A DNA stretch of 64,000 bases from Mannheimia cairinae (GCF_028649535.1 NZ_JAQSJE010000001.1:62001-126000), one strand, 5' to 3'; positions 1 to 8,746 are shown, counted from the stretch's first letter. Notes: generated by a model not told the origin, from the sequence alone. Made by a program: numbers and translations.

Positions 1-1350
1 AATACTGCGATCAAAAATCTGCTTAAAGGAATCCAATTTGGATTGATGAATTGTTAAGCCCGCCGCCATTGCGTGCCCACCAAATTTGGTAATAAGATCA
101 GGATATTGTGTATCAATATGCTCTAATAAATCTCGCATATGCACCCCAGAAATAGAACGTGCAGATCCCTTTAAGTATTCACTCTCTTCACTTTCTTGTG
201 CAAAGGCTATCACAGGGCGATTAAATTGATCTTTAATACGAGATGCCAAAATACCTATCACACCTTGATGCCAATCTGCTTGGTATAATACAATTCCGTG
301 TGCCTGTTCTGATTGTGCAAGTGCGGGTAATTTAGCACAGATAGCCAAGGCTTCTGTTTTCATTTCTTGCTCAAACTCTTTACGAGTTTGGTTAAGGGAA
401 TCTAACTCAAAAGCGAGCTTTCGTGCAGTTTCCATACTATCACAAGTCAGTAATTCTACACCTAATGCCATATTTTCTAGTCGCCCTGCCGCATTAAGTC
501 TAGGGGCTATTGCAAAGCCTAAATCGGCTGCTTGTAATGTCGATAACTCCCTTTTTCCTACTTCCGCTAATGCTCTTATACCAACTCGACAATGCCCACT
601 GCGAATGCGTTGTAAACCTTGATGTACTAAAATTCGATTATTTTGATCTAATGGCACTACATCAGCGACAGTTCCAAGTGCCACAAGATCTAACAACTCC
701 GCAAAATTAGGTTCTACTTTATTATTAAAATATCCTTGCTCTCGCATACGAGAACGTAATGCCATCATTACATAAAAAATGACACCTACACCAGCTAACG
801 ATTTTGACGGAAAAGTACAAAGCGATAAATTAGGATTAACCATTGCATCTGCAATAGGAAGTGTCTCAGCAGGTAAATGATGATCCGTAACCAAAACATT
901 AATATTTTGGCTTTTTAATAATGCAATACCATCAAAGGAAGAAATACCATTATCTACAGTTAAAACTAAATCTGCTCCTTTAGCTAATACCATTTCAGCG
1001 ACAGCTATGCTTAACCCATAGCCCTGTGAAAAACGGTCTGGAATCAAATAATCAACCTGCGTAAAACCTAATTGACGCAATGCGATAATAGCAAGTGAGG
1101 TACTGGTTGCTCCATCAGCATCAAAATCCCCAACAATCACTATTCTACTTTTTTTATTATAGGCTTCTATTAATAAATCAACCGCTTGCTCAATATTGGC
1201 AAGTTGCTGAGGGCGATGTAAATGTTGTAATGTATGTTCTAATTCTTGAGCATTTTTTATTCCACGACTTTGGTAGATACGATTTAATAGCGGATTTGGC
1301 GATAATATATCCGCAGTTAATAATGGGCGACGTTTAATTAATTTTTCCAC
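1..1350 (-). CDS. recJ: RecJ single-stranded-DNA 5'-3' exonuclease (5' part; runs off the left edge)
   Basis: The reverse strand is open from a GTG codon at 1350 to the window edge, about 450 residues, against roughly 575 for the whole protein. RecJ degrades single-stranded DNA 5' to 3' in RecF-pathway recombination and mismatch repair. The DHH phosphoesterase motifs are clear: VIVGDFDADGA, then VTDHHLP, and later GGHAMAAG near the edge, the metal-binding sites of the family. GTG (VEKLIKRRPLL) is chosen because a stop lies just upstream and no in-frame ATG precedes the conserved N-terminus. The C-terminal OB-fold part is outside the window. Confidence 0.95.
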   Translation of the reverse strand, partial: MEKLIKRRPLLTADILSPNPLLNRIYQSRGIKNAQELEHTLQHLHRPQQLANIEQAVDLLIEAYNKKSRIVIVGDFDADGATSTSLAIIALRQLGFTQVDYLIPDRFSQGYGLSIAVAEMVLAKGADLVLTVDNGISSFDGIALLKSQNINVLVTDHHLPAETLPIADAMVNPNLSLCTFPSKSLAGVGVIFYVMMALRSRMREQGYFNNKVEPNFAELLDLVALGTVADVVPLDQNNRILVHQGLQRIRSGHCRVGIRALAEVGKRELSTLQAADLGFAIAPRLNAAGRLENMALGVELLTCDSMETARKLAFELDSLNQTRKEFEQEMKTEALAICAKLPALAQSEQAHGIVLYQADWHQGVIGILASRIKDQFNRPVIAFAQESEESEYLKGSARSISGVHMRDLLEHIDTQYPDLITKFGGHAMAAGLTIHQSKLDSFKQIFDRSI

Positions 1351-1449
1351 AGTAATATTCTTTTTCTTCTATTAATAACTACTAATAGTATAACAAAATT
1401 AAATGCATATATTAACGAATCTGGCCGAGGACAAAAAACAACTGCTACT

Positions 1450-1489
1450 AAAAAAGGGCTGTACCAATAAATTGGCAACAACCCTTAAA
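1450..1489 (-). terminator. Rho-independent terminator after the nitroreductase gene
   Basis: On the reverse strand AAGGG..CCAAT pairs with ATTGG..CCCTT and is followed by a run of Ts. It lies about 50 bases after the nitroreductase stop. Confidence 0.7.
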
Positions 1490-1540
1490 TTAAGAGGATA
1501 ACTAATATTTAGAATAAAATAGAATCATCAATTTCTAGCA

Positions 1541-2200
1541 TTACTCTACAAATTTCACGACTTCATCGAAGTCTTTGCGAAGTTTTTTGCGAATCTCTTT
1601 ATCACGATAACCAAAGGTACACATTACTGAAATACCCCACTCGTTTAGGTCAAATAACCCTGCATCGGCAAGGATTTGATTTACTTTTTCGTAATCAAAA
1701 CCTTCAATCGGGCAAGAATCCACACCGATTAACGCCGCACCTGTCATCATATTGCCAAGGGCGATATAGGTTTGCTTGCTACACCAATCGAACAATGAAC
1801 GCTCGCTTTCCAACACTTTGCTGTCGTTTTCTTGGAACTCACGGTATTTGTTGATGGTTACTTCCATCTGTTCTTCGGTTACACCACGGCGACGCATTGA
1901 TTCCGCCATAAATTCCGTGTTATAACAAGCATTTTTCTTCGCCAAAATCACTACGATATGACTAGATGTTTCCATTGTTGGAATGCCCCAGCAATAAGGT
2001 TTGATTGCTTGACGCAATTCTGGGTTTTGCAACACGATAAATTGCCACGGCTCAGAACCCACAGAACTCGGGCTTAAACGCCCCAATTCTAAAATATAGT
2101 TAAAATCATCGGTAGGGATTTTTTTACTACCGTCATACGAACGAGTGGACGCACGATAGTGAAAAGCGTTTAAAACATCGTCTTTGTTAAAAAATTTCAT
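1541..2200 (-). CDS. nitroreductase-family NAD(P)H-dependent flavoprotein
   Basis: 219 residues, the usual length for the nitroreductase/NfsB-DrgA superfamily. FMN enzymes of this group reduce nitroaromatics, quinones or flavins with NAD(P)H in the cytoplasm. Seen: an N-terminal RASTRSYDGSKKI segment (family R-S-R-Y phosphate-binding signature), LSPSSVGSEPWQF, a central region starting YIALGNMMTGAALIGVDSCPIEGF, and a C-terminal GYRDKEIRKKLR tail. It follows the Old Yellow Enzyme gene by 12 bases, so the two are probably one transcript, likely under the divergent LysR regulator. The physiological substrate cannot be told from sequence. Confidence 0.9.
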   Translation of the reverse strand: MKFFNKDDVLNAFHYRASTRSYDGSKKIPTDDFNYILELGRLSPSSVGSEPWQFIVLQNPELRQAIKPYCWGIPTMETSSHIVVILAKKNACYNTEFMAESMRRRGVTEEQMEVTINKYREFQENDSKVLESERSLFDWCSKQTYIALGNMMTGAALIGVDSCPIEGFDYEKVNQILADAGLFDLNEWGISVMCTFGYRDKEIRKKLRKDFDEVVKFVE

Positions 2201-2212
2201 TTAATTTCTCCG

Positions 2213-3274
2213 TTACATAAACCCACGCTGATATTGGCTTGGCACGAACTGCATTTCGCCACTGTCAGCATTATTTTGATGATATTGTGCATTCAGCACC
2301 CAGTAAGGATCACGCAATAAAGCACGCCCAACTGCGATTAAATCGGCATCATTCACCCCTAAAACGTGATCGGCAACGGCCGCGTTATCCAACATTCCGA
2401 CTGCAATTACAGGTTTACCAGTTGCTTGTTTCACTTTACGAGCTAAATCAACTTGATAGCCGGCATAAAATTCTGGGTGATTACCTGCGTGTAACACGCC
2501 ATCGCCACCACCGCTGACATCCAGCACATCCGCCCCTGCATCGGCAAAGCGTTTTGCCACTTGCACACCATAATCGCTGTCAAAACCATTTTCGCCATAT
2601 TCTTGGGCAGAAATTCGTACAATTAACGGCATATCGGCAGGCATTACCGCACGAGCAGCCTGAATAACTTGCTCACCGAATAACATTGGATCTTTGCCGT
2701 ATTCATCACTGCGTTTATTCGATTTTGGCGAATAGAATTGATGAATTAAATAACCGTGAGCAGCGTAGATTTCAATCGTATCGAAACCAACTTCCACCGC
2801 TCTTTTTACAGAATTTTGGAATGCTTGCACCAATTCTTTGACTTCATCGGTTGTCAATTCTCTAGGAGTAACCAGATTTTGCCCTGCATAGTCTAATTCG
2901 CCATAGTGAATAGCGCTTGGAGCAACAGCATTTGGCTCATCTTGAGCTTTACGACCTGCGTGAGCAATTTGCACACCGATTTTCGCCCCTTGGGCGTGAA
3001 CGCTATCGACTAATTTTTTGAATGCTTGTTGCTGTTCGTCATTCCACAATCCCAAACAATTTGGGGTGATACGACCGTTTGAGGCAACATTAGTCATTTC
3101 AACAATAATCAAGCCCACACCACCGATAGCTCGGCTAGTGTAATGCACAAAATGCCAATCGTTCGGCACACCGTTGGTCGCAGAATATTGACACATCGGC
3201 GGCATAACAATGCGGTTTTTGAGTTCAAGATTTTTAATCTTAAATGGAGTGAGTAGTTTTCTAAATTTCGCCAT
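2213..3274 (-). CDS. Old Yellow Enzyme family NADH:flavin oxidoreductase (YqjM/NamA type)
   Basis: 353 residues forming a complete TIM-barrel ene-reductase, which reduces activated C=C bonds with NAD(P)H through FMN. Motifs: RIVMPPMCQYSA with the YqjM-class flavin-tuning cysteine at residue 28, GVQIAHAGRKA, and AAHGYLIHQFYSP carrying the paired histidines that bind the substrate carbonyl, followed by SNKRSDEYG and a phosphate-binding GRALLRDPYW end. First gene of a two-gene operon with the nitroreductase and divergent from a LysR-type regulator 88 bases away, a common arrangement for electrophile- or quinone-inducible reductases. The specific inducer is unknown. Confidence 0.93.
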   Translation of the reverse strand: MAKFRKLLTPFKIKNLELKNRIVMPPMCQYSATNGVPNDWHFVHYTSRAIGGVGLIIVEMTNVASNGRITPNCLGLWNDEQQQAFKKLVDSVHAQGAKIGVQIAHAGRKAQDEPNAVAPSAIHYGELDYAGQNLVTPRELTTDEVKELVQAFQNSVKRAVEVGFDTIEIYAAHGYLIHQFYSPKSNKRSDEYGKDPMLFGEQVIQAARAVMPADMPLIVRISAQEYGENGFDSDYGVQVAKRFADAGADVLDVSGGGDGVLHAGNHPEFYAGYQVDLARKVKQATGKPVIAVGMLDNAAVADHVLGVNDADLIAVGRALLRDPYWVLNAQYHQNNADSGEMQFVPSQYQRGFM

Positions 3275-3362
3275 TTTATTTTCTCCAAAATATAAAGTGG
3301 CGAAATAATAAGAAAATGCTATTATTAATTCAAATTGATTATTGTGATATTAAGGTATAAAA

Positions 3363-4256
3363 ATGAGTGATATAAGAACATTAGATTTTAATCTGCTGAA
3401 AGCCTTTGTCATCTTATTAGACGAATGCAATGTTAGCCGTGCAGCTCACCGTTTATCTGTTACTCAGCCTGCGATGAGCGGGATTTTAAACCGCTTGCGA
3501 GAAAGCTTTAACGACCCTTTATTTGTGCGTGTACAACACGGAATGCAACCGACTGATAGAGCATTACAATTAGGACAGACGGCTCGTAAAGTGTTGCAGG
3601 AAATCGGCTCAATGCTCCAACCACCAATTCTTGAACCCGAACAATTAAAAATGACCTTACGCATTGCGGCAATGGATTATGTACAGCAGATTATCGCCCT
3701 ACCGTTAATTTTACGCTTGCGTAGATTAGCCCCTAAAATACAAGTCGCCTTAGTACCAGTGCAAGGGCAAAATATTAAAACGCTATTTGAAAAAAATAAG
3801 ATTGATTTAGCATTGGTTAGCCAGCAACATATTAGTGACGATATGCCTCAAACAATTTTGTATGATGAGCCTTATGTTTGTGCAATGAGCAAAACTCACC
3901 CAATGGCAAAGAAAAAACTCTCGATCGATCAATTCTGCGAACTCCCCTTTGCGATGCTCTCTTATAACGGTGGTGAATTTAGCGGAGCGACCGATATTGC
4001 TCTGCAAAAACTAGGGCGAAAACGCAAAGTAATGGTGTCGGTTAATCACATTTCTCTACTGCCTCAGTTATTGCAAGATTCTGATTTAGTAGCAGTTCTA
4101 CCAAAACATCTTGCTCAAACCTTACCCAATGTCTGTTTGCAACAACCGCCTATTGATGTGGAAGGATTTACAATGATGATGACCTGGCACGAACGCACCG
4201 AGCAAGATATGGCCCACCAATGGTTGAGAAAAGTATTGTTGGAAGTGGTAAGATAA
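3363..4256 (+). CDS. LysR-family transcriptional regulator
   Basis: 297 residues, typical LysR length. N-terminal winged helix-turn-helix: FNLLKAFVILLDECNVSRAAHRLSVTQPAMSGILNRLRESFNDPLF (about residues 9-55), then a periplasmic-binding-protein-like effector domain. Transcribed away from the Old Yellow Enzyme gene; the 88-base divergent region (3275-3362) is the expected site of its control of itself and the oxidoreductase pair. It is also the nearest candidate regulator for the five-copy promoter motif further right, although that motif is not visible in its own divergent region. Confidence 0.93.
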   Translation: MSDIRTLDFNLLKAFVILLDECNVSRAAHRLSVTQPAMSGILNRLRESFNDPLFVRVQHGMQPTDRALQLGQTARKVLQEIGSMLQPPILEPEQLKMTLRIAAMDYVQQIIALPLILRLRRLAPKIQVALVPVQGQNIKTLFEKNKIDLALVSQQHISDDMPQTILYDEPYVCAMSKTHPMAKKKLSIDQFCELPFAMLSYNGGEFSGATDIALQKLGRKRKVMVSVNHISLLPQLLQDSDLVAVLPKHLAQTLPNVCLQQPPIDVEGFTMMMTWHERTEQDMAHQWLRKVLLEVVR

Positions 4257-4261
4257 TAATA

Positions 4262-4315
4262 AAGCGGTCATTTTTCCAAACAATTTTGCAAATTCTTCAG
4301 AAAAAACGACCGCTT
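4262..4315. terminator. inverted uptake-signal pair, probable bidirectional terminator
   Basis: AAGCGGTC (about 4262-4269) and GACCGCTT (4308-4315) face each other around an AT-rich loop with flanking A and T runs, between the convergent LysR gene and the monooxygenase pseudogene. Core of the Apl-type Pasteurellaceae uptake signal. Confidence 0.5.
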
Positions 4316-4327
4316 ATAAATTTAAAA

Positions 4328-5686
4328 CTACCCTCTCACGCCGTACTGATACGGCACACCCAAATGCTCTCGCAAAGTTGAACCTTCATAATCAGTATGA
4401 TAAATCCCACGCTCCTGCAAAATCGGCACGACTTTTTCTACAAAATCTTGCACACCTTTTTGGCTGTCTGGAGCAAGCGAAAAGCCGTCTGTCGCCCCTA
4501 CCTTAAACCATTTTTCCATAAAATCTGCCACATCTTTTGCCGTGCCGACCACCACAGGGTGGTAGTTAATCACGCCATTAGCAAGAGCTTCTTTGGGCAG
4601 CATGCCTTGCTTGATAAGCTCCACCGCTCGTGGCGAACGGGGGGCGTGTGGGTGCGGTGTCGCCTGATTTTGCAAATGTTTTGGCAAAGGCTCATTCAAA
4701 TCCAAACCATGCAAATTCACGCCAATCATCGCCGACAAATAGCGAATTTGCCCATAAAAATCCTCATCGCTCATAAAATCAATGAGCTTCATTCGGCGAG
4801 CCAACGCTTCTTCATACGTGTCGCCAATCGTGAACATAAATCCGCTAAACATATTGATGTCATCAGCATCTCTGCCGTGCTGTATGGCACTTTGTTTTAG
4901 CACATTGCGGTAGGCTCGTGCTTCATCAATCGTAAACGGATTGGCATACACGCCACTGGCAAAACGTCCTGCCAGTTCTACCCCTTCTGGGCTTGGGCCT
5001 GCCTGAAAAATTGGCGGTTGCCCCTGTGGTGTCGCAGGAATAGGTAACGCCCCTTTGACTTAATAATGCTTGCCTTTGTAATGGGCAGGTTTGATTTGGC
5101 TCATGTCGGCAAACACGCCTGTGGCTTTGTCCGTGATGTAGGCATTTTCTCCAAAACCGCCCCACAAAGTTTGCACCGCTTCCACCATTTCGTGTGCCAT
5201 TTCGTAGCGTGTGGTGGTGTCAGGCAGGGGCTTGTCGCCAAAATTGTAGGCGGTCTCTCGTGTGCCTGTGGTTACCGCATTCCAGCCGACACGCCCTTTG
5301 CTTAATGTGTCCAGCGTTTTTAATTGACGAGCCAAATTGTAGGGCAGATTGTAAGTCGTGGAAAAAGTCGCCACCATGCCGATTTTTTGTGTGGCATAGG
5401 CAACGGCAGAGAGCATCACCATAGGTTCAAGCGGAAAGGTAGGCGAACGGGTAGAAATGTCCGAGCCACCGCCCGCCCCACTAAAAGACGGCGTATCGGC
5501 GATAAAAAGCGTGTGGATTTTGCCTTTTTCAGCCGTTTTTGCCATTTGGACATAAAAATCAATGTCGGTATAGGCACGCTCATTACTGTCGGCAAGTCGC
5601 CACGACTGGAACTCTCCGCCATAGCCTGAAACCAGTTGCAGGGCGAGTTTGATTTGTTTGTTGGAATTGTCTAAATAATCAGCCAT
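4328..5686 (-). pseudogene. flavin-dependent monooxygenase of the NtaA/SnaA/DszA family, broken by one in-frame stop
   Basis: Read through, this is a 452-residue luciferase-like (LLM) class FMNH2-dependent monooxygenase of the nitrilotriacetate / dibenzothiophene-sulfone type, close to the family's normal length. Start ATG at 5686 (MADYLDNSNKQIKLALQLV). The reading frame is uninterrupted except for TAA at 5060-5062, in ..KGKHY-stop-VKGALPIPATPQG.., about residue 209; the same frame continues to 4328 (..EHLGVPYQYGVRG). A related relic at 8908-9183 has CAA (Gln) at the matching place, so a single C-to-T change explains the break. A GTG at 4951 could only produce an inactive C-terminal fragment. 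Its promoter carries the shared island motif (5742-5754). Confidence 0.85.
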
Positions 5687-5716
5687 TTTATTTCTCTGTT
5701 TAAAAAGTGTGGGATT

Positions 5717-5754
5717 ATTATGGGGTTTTATTTTTAGAAACAGAATGGCGATTT
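5717..5754 (-). promoter_or_regulatory. island promoter motif, copy 1 (before the monooxygenase pseudogene)
   Basis: AGAATGGCGATTT on the + strand (5742-5754; AAATCGCCATTCT in the gene's direction), then 19 bases, then a -10-like CATAAT (5717-5722), 56 bases before the start codon. The same layout precedes four other genes of this block. Confidence 0.6.
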
Positions 5755-5798
5755 TTGAGAAAGTGGTTTTTGGATTTGGAAGGATGTTTTGCAAAATT

Positions 5799-5828
5799 AA
5801 AGACACCGTCCATTTGGACGGTGTCTTT
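5799..5828 (-). terminator. Rho-independent terminator after the esterase gene
   Basis: Perfect hairpin: AAAGACACCGTCC, loop of four, GGACGGTGTCTTT, immediately after the esterase stop codon. Confidence 0.85.
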
Positions 5829-5829
5829 A

Positions 5830-6501
5830 TCAATGCCTACCCAGCCACTTCGCCACATCATTCAACTCATCTTCATCAATGCTATGCCCAATCGGATAAA
5901 CTTTTAGCTCCACATCACAGCCTGCCTCTTTTAAAAGTTGTGCCGAACGCTCTGCCAACTCAATAGGGATTGGCATATCGTGTGTGCCGTGGGCTATCCA
6001 CATCGGCGGTTTATCAGGGCGTTGCAAAAATCCGCCCAATGTATCGGCAATCGGCAGATAGCCGGACAAACACACCGCACCGCCAAGCTTTTTGGGATAA
6101 GTCAAAGCCGACAACAACGCCAACGCCCCGCCTTGTGAAAATCCGCCAAGCACGATATGGCTGGGATTTACGCCTGTTTGCACGAGTTTATCAATCAGGC
6201 GGTGAAGGTAGGTTTTGGCTTGGTTTAGCCCTGTTTCGTCTTGGTTTTGATCAAACCTGCCTTTGGGCAAATCAAACCAAGCCGTTGTCATTTGACCGCC
6301 CAGCCAAGTTACGCTTTGGCTAGGGGCAGTGGGCAACACAATTTGCCAATTTTGCCCCAAATGAGCGAGCAAAAACTCGCCAATCGGTGCAAACTGCCTG
6401 CCTGAAAGCGTCAATCCGTGCATTAAAATCAACACCTTATCGGCATTTTTATTGCCCAAGACAATGGGTTTAGCGGACGGTGTAAAATCTAGCATTGCCA
6501 T
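5830..6501 (-). CDS. alpha/beta-hydrolase, carboxylesterase/phospholipase family
   Basis: 223 residues from ATG 6501, chosen because AAGGGGG sits 5 bases before it; an upstream ATG would lie inside the preceding gene. Small cytoplasmic serine esterase of the acyl-protein-thioesterase / EstB-like family: LILMHGLTLSGRQFAP oxyanion region, nucleophile GFSQGG (Ser122), Asp175 in HGTHDMPIP and His206 in PIGHSID complete the triad. The gene follows the FrnE-like gene by 10 bases and shares its promoter, so it belongs to the unit controlled by the divergent HxlR gene. Length matches the family and no break is visible. Confidence 0.9.
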   Translation of the reverse strand: MAMLDFTPSAKPIVLGNKNADKVLILMHGLTLSGRQFAPIGEFLLAHLGQNWQIVLPTAPSQSVTWLGGQMTTAWFDLPKGRFDQNQDETGLNQAKTYLHRLIDKLVQTGVNPSHIVLGGFSQGGALALLSALTYPKKLGGAVCLSGYLPIADTLGGFLQRPDKPPMWIAHGTHDMPIPIELAERSAQLLKEAGCDVELKVYPIGHSIDEDELNDVAKWLGRH

Positions 6502-6511
6502 TGTTACCCCC

Positions 6512-7195
6512 TTATTCACAGCCGTCAATGCCACAGCTTGCCCCAGTCAGATTGTCCGCTTGATTGTCGTCATAAACTTGGTTTAACAACCCCAAAAGAC
6601 TGCTCACAGGCATTGCCCCTGATGTGGCGGTTTTGCCGTCAAACACAAAAAACGGCACGCCTTGCACGCCCACGCTTTGAGCCTCCACTTCATCATCTTT
6701 GACCGCTTGGATAAAGTCATCACTTGCAAGCATTTTTTTGGCTTCATCGCCATTTAAGCCGACATCAGAGGCAAAGCGTGCCAAATTGTCGTGATTGGCA
6801 AGCTCTAAATTATCGCTAAAATAGGCTTGCATTAAACGCTCGTTCATCGCACTGCCCTTGCCTTGTGATTTTGCCCACTGATACAGGCGGTGAGCGTCAA
6901 AGGTATTTGTGTTTTTGACATCAGCATAGTTCATATTAAGCCCTGCCCGCTCGCCCATTGTTTCAATATGGGCAATCATCTGTTTTGCCCCTTCTGGGGT
7001 TTTGCCGTATTTTTTCTCAATGCGTTGTTGGGTGGTATTGACTGCCGTTTTGCCTGCATGGGGGTACAGTTCAAAGGCTTTAAACTCAATCTCAACCTCG
7101 TCCTTGTGGGCGAATTGTTCAAGGGCTTGTTCTAAATGGCGTTTGCCGATATAGCAATAGGGGCAAGCATAGTCTGACCAAATTTGGATTTTCAT
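6512..7195 (-). CDS. DsbA-family oxidoreductase, FrnE-like
   Basis: 227 residues, thioredoxin-fold protein of the FrnE / 2-hydroxychromene-2-carboxylate isomerase branch of DsbA. Active-site CPYC at residues 11-14 (SDYACPYCYIGKRHLEQAL), an alpha-helical insertion, and the cis-Pro loop GVQGVPFFVFDG near residue 186. No signal peptide, so cytoplasmic, unlike true DsbA. FrnE proteins in other bacteria take part in disulfide chemistry and oxidant tolerance. First gene of the leftward pair with the esterase and divergent from an HxlR regulator, an arrangement often seen for thiol- or electrophile-responsive operons. A CGDG-C tail (CGIDGCE) adds two more cysteines. Confidence 0.9.
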   Translation of the reverse strand: MKIQIWSDYACPYCYIGKRHLEQALEQFAHKDEVEIEFKAFELYPHAGKTAVNTTQQRIEKKYGKTPEGAKQMIAHIETMGERAGLNMNYADVKNTNTFDAHRLYQWAKSQGKGSAMNERLMQAYFSDNLELANHDNLARFASDVGLNGDEAKKMLASDDFIQAVKDDEVEAQSVGVQGVPFFVFDGKTATSGAMPVSSLLGLLNQVYDDNQADNLTGASCGIDGCE

Positions 7196-7308
7196 AAAAA
7201 TACTCCGATTGACAGTTTAAAAAAGAAAGTGCGTGTATTATAATTCAGCACAATTTTAAAGTTCAATACAGGACTTTTGGTAACATACTAACCCAAAGGA
7301 AAGTGTCA
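7196..7308. promoter_or_regulatory. divergent promoter region between frnE-like and HxlR genes
   Basis: Reading leftward, TTGAAC and TATAAT are separated by 18 bases, a good promoter for the FrnE-like gene. The HxlR gene reads the other way from the same 113 bases, so its operator is expected here. A Shine-Dalgarno AAAGGAAAG precedes the HxlR start. Confidence 0.55.
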
Positions 7309-7647
7309 ATGCTCAACGCACCCCATTACCAAAACATCAGCTCGCTTGATGAAACAGGCTTTGGCTATGCTTTATCGCTCATTGGTGGTAAATACAAAAT
7401 GGTGATTTTGTTTTGGCTTTATCTGAATCCGCCCAATATGCGATTTAATGAATTACAACGCAAAATCGGCAAAATTTCGGTCAAAACATTGAGCCAGTCG
7501 CTAAAAGAGCTTGAAAATGACGGACTGATTATCCGCACCGAATACCCCCAAATCCCGCCCAAAGTGGAATACAGCTTATCGGATAAGGGATTATCTTTAA
7601 TGCCGATTTTGGATAATTTATGCGAATGGGGTGAGCAGTATCGCTAG
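7309..7647 (+). CDS. HxlR-family (MarR-like winged-helix) transcriptional regulator
   Basis: 112 residues from ATG 7309; a GTG two codons earlier is possible but lies too close to the AAAGGAAAG ribosome-binding site. Classic HxlR fold: ALSLIGGKYKMVILFWL, then FNELQRKIGKISVKTLSQSLKELENDGLIIR (recognition helix) and the wing YPQIPPKVEYSLSDKG. Members often sense electrophiles, aldehydes or oxidants, some through an N-terminal cysteine. Here no N-terminal cysteine is present (only one, in DNLCEWG near the end), so the usual HypR/QorR-type cysteine switch is not obvious. Divergent from the frnE-esterase pair, its likely target. Confidence 0.92.
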   Translation: MLNAPHYQNISSLDETGFGYALSLIGGKYKMVILFWLYLNPPNMRFNELQRKIGKISVKTLSQSLKELENDGLIIRTEYPQIPPKVEYSLSDKGLSLMPILDNLCEWGEQYR

Positions 7648-7672
7648 TTTCAGCCAGCCTGAAAACAAAAAC

Positions 7673-7699
7673 GCCGTCTGAAATCAATTTTCAGACGGC
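7673..7699. terminator. bidirectional terminator built from paired Neisseria DNA uptake sequences
   Basis: GCCGTCTGAA at 7673-7682 and its complement TTCAGACGGC at 7690-7699 (followed by AT, so a full 12-mer DUS on the reverse strand) form a hairpin between the convergent HxlR and dehydrogenase genes. This is the standard gene-end design of Neisseria. TTTCAGCCAGCCTGAAA at 7648-7664 just before it resembles other Neisseriaceae uptake dialects. Confidence 0.85.
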
Positions 7700-7717
7700 A
7701 TATTTACCTTAAAACAA

Positions 7718-8713
7718 TCAAACCTTCACCACAATCTTCCCAATCTGCTGATTGCTTGCCATATATTCGTGGGCTTTAACCATTTCATCAAAGGCAAAGA
7801 TTTTGTCAATTTCAGGGCGTAATTGACCGTTTGCCAAGCCGTCATAGACAAATTGTTTCGCCATTGCCAATTTTTCAGGTACGGTGGTAATTTCAAAGAG
7901 TTCATAACCTCGCACGGTCAAATGCTTACCCAAAATCGGAAAGACTGGTACGGCAATATCATCGTGGCTTAACGCCCCATAAATGATGTAGCGACCGTCT
8001 TGTGCCATTGCGTGAAAAATTTTGGACGCTTCTTGCCCGCCCACAGGGTCAAACACCACATTCACGCCTTTGCCATTTATGATTTTAAGAAGTTGGGCGG
8101 TTACATCGTCTTCGCTTGTGGCAATCACAAAATCCGCTCCTTTTTCCAAAAGCACATCGCCTTTGGCGTGGGTGCGAGATAAGGCAATCACGGTTGCCCC
8201 TTGCATTTTGGCGATTTGGATACTGGCTAAACCAACCGAACTGGTTGCACCGCCCAGCACCACCACATCGCCTTTTTGCATTTTGCCAAACTCAATCAGT
8301 CCGCCATAAGCGGTAACAAACGCCATCCAACTGGCGGACGCTTGTTCCATTGTCAGATTGTCAGGGTGCTTGACGACTGCGTGTTTGGGCATATTAACAA
8401 TCTCGCCGTAAGTGCCGTATTCGGTAAACATAAAAGACGGAATAATGCTGACCTTATCGCCAATGGCAACTTCGTTCACACCCTCGCCAATAGCCACAAC
8501 CACGCCTGCCCCTTCATAACCCAAAGTCGCAGGGAATACAGGGTCAATCACATACGCCCCTTCTCGGTACATCATTTCGGCACGGTTTAAGCCTATGGCT
8601 TGGATTTGGATTTGGATTTGTACTTCATTTTCTTTTGGTGCAGGAACTGCCACATCAACGATTTGCAAGACATCAGGCGAACCTGTTTTGGTAAATTGGA
8701 TTTGTTTGGTCAT
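7718..8713 (-). CDS. zinc-type alcohol dehydrogenase / NADPH:quinone oxidoreductase-like protein
   Basis: 331 residues, MDR superfamily. N-terminal GroES-like domain (LGYEGAGVVVAIGEGV), then a Rossmann domain with VVVLGGATSSVGLASIQIAKMQGATVIALSRT and a C-terminal YMASNQQIGKIVVKV. The cysteine and histidine ligands of zinc alcohol dehydrogenases are absent from the core, which suits a zinc-free quinone reductase (QOR-like) using NADPH. An in-frame hexanucleotide repeat (8600-8620) encodes the unusual QIQIQIQ near residue 32-38. Preceded by the shared island promoter motif and flanked by uptake-sequence hairpins; monocistronic. Confidence 0.9.
   Translation of the reverse strand: MTKQIQFTKTGSPDVLQIVDVAVPAPKENEVQIQIQIQAIGLNRAEMMYREGAYVIDPVFPATLGYEGAGVVVAIGEGVNEVAIGDKVSIIPSFMFTEYGTYGEIVNMPKHAVVKHPDNLTMEQASASWMAFVTAYGGLIEFGKMQKGDVVVLGGATSSVGLASIQIAKMQGATVIALSRTHAKGDVLLEKGADFVIATSEDDVTAQLLKIINGKGVNVVFDPVGGQEASKIFHAMAQDGRYIIYGALSHDDIAVPVFPILGKHLTVRGYELFEITTVPEKLAMAKQFVYDGLANGQLRPEIDKIFAFDEMVKAHEYMASNQQIGKIVVKV
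8600..8620. repeat. hexanucleotide tandem repeat inside the dehydrogenase gene
   Basis: TTGGAT repeated three and a half times. Being a multiple of three it adds or removes Ile-Gln pairs rather than shifting the frame. Confidence 0.8.
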
Positions 8714-8746
8714 TTTTTTACCTTATTTATGAAATGGAACGGACAT

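Noticed and set aside
510-1337. Rightward ORFs opposite to recJ
   Set aside because: Shadows of recJ; no ribosome-binding sites and no recognisable domains.
5060-5062. Programmed read-through of the TAA in the monooxygenase
   Set aside because: No recoding signal seen, and the relic has a sense codon there; a plain nonsense mutation is simpler.
4926-5165. Out-of-frame ORF spanning the monooxygenase stop
   Set aside because: Its reading frame gives no family match; the two true halves are in the same frame.
7303-7308. GTG as start of the HxlR gene
   Set aside because: Too close to the AAAGGAAAG ribosome-binding site; ATG 7309 has normal spacing.
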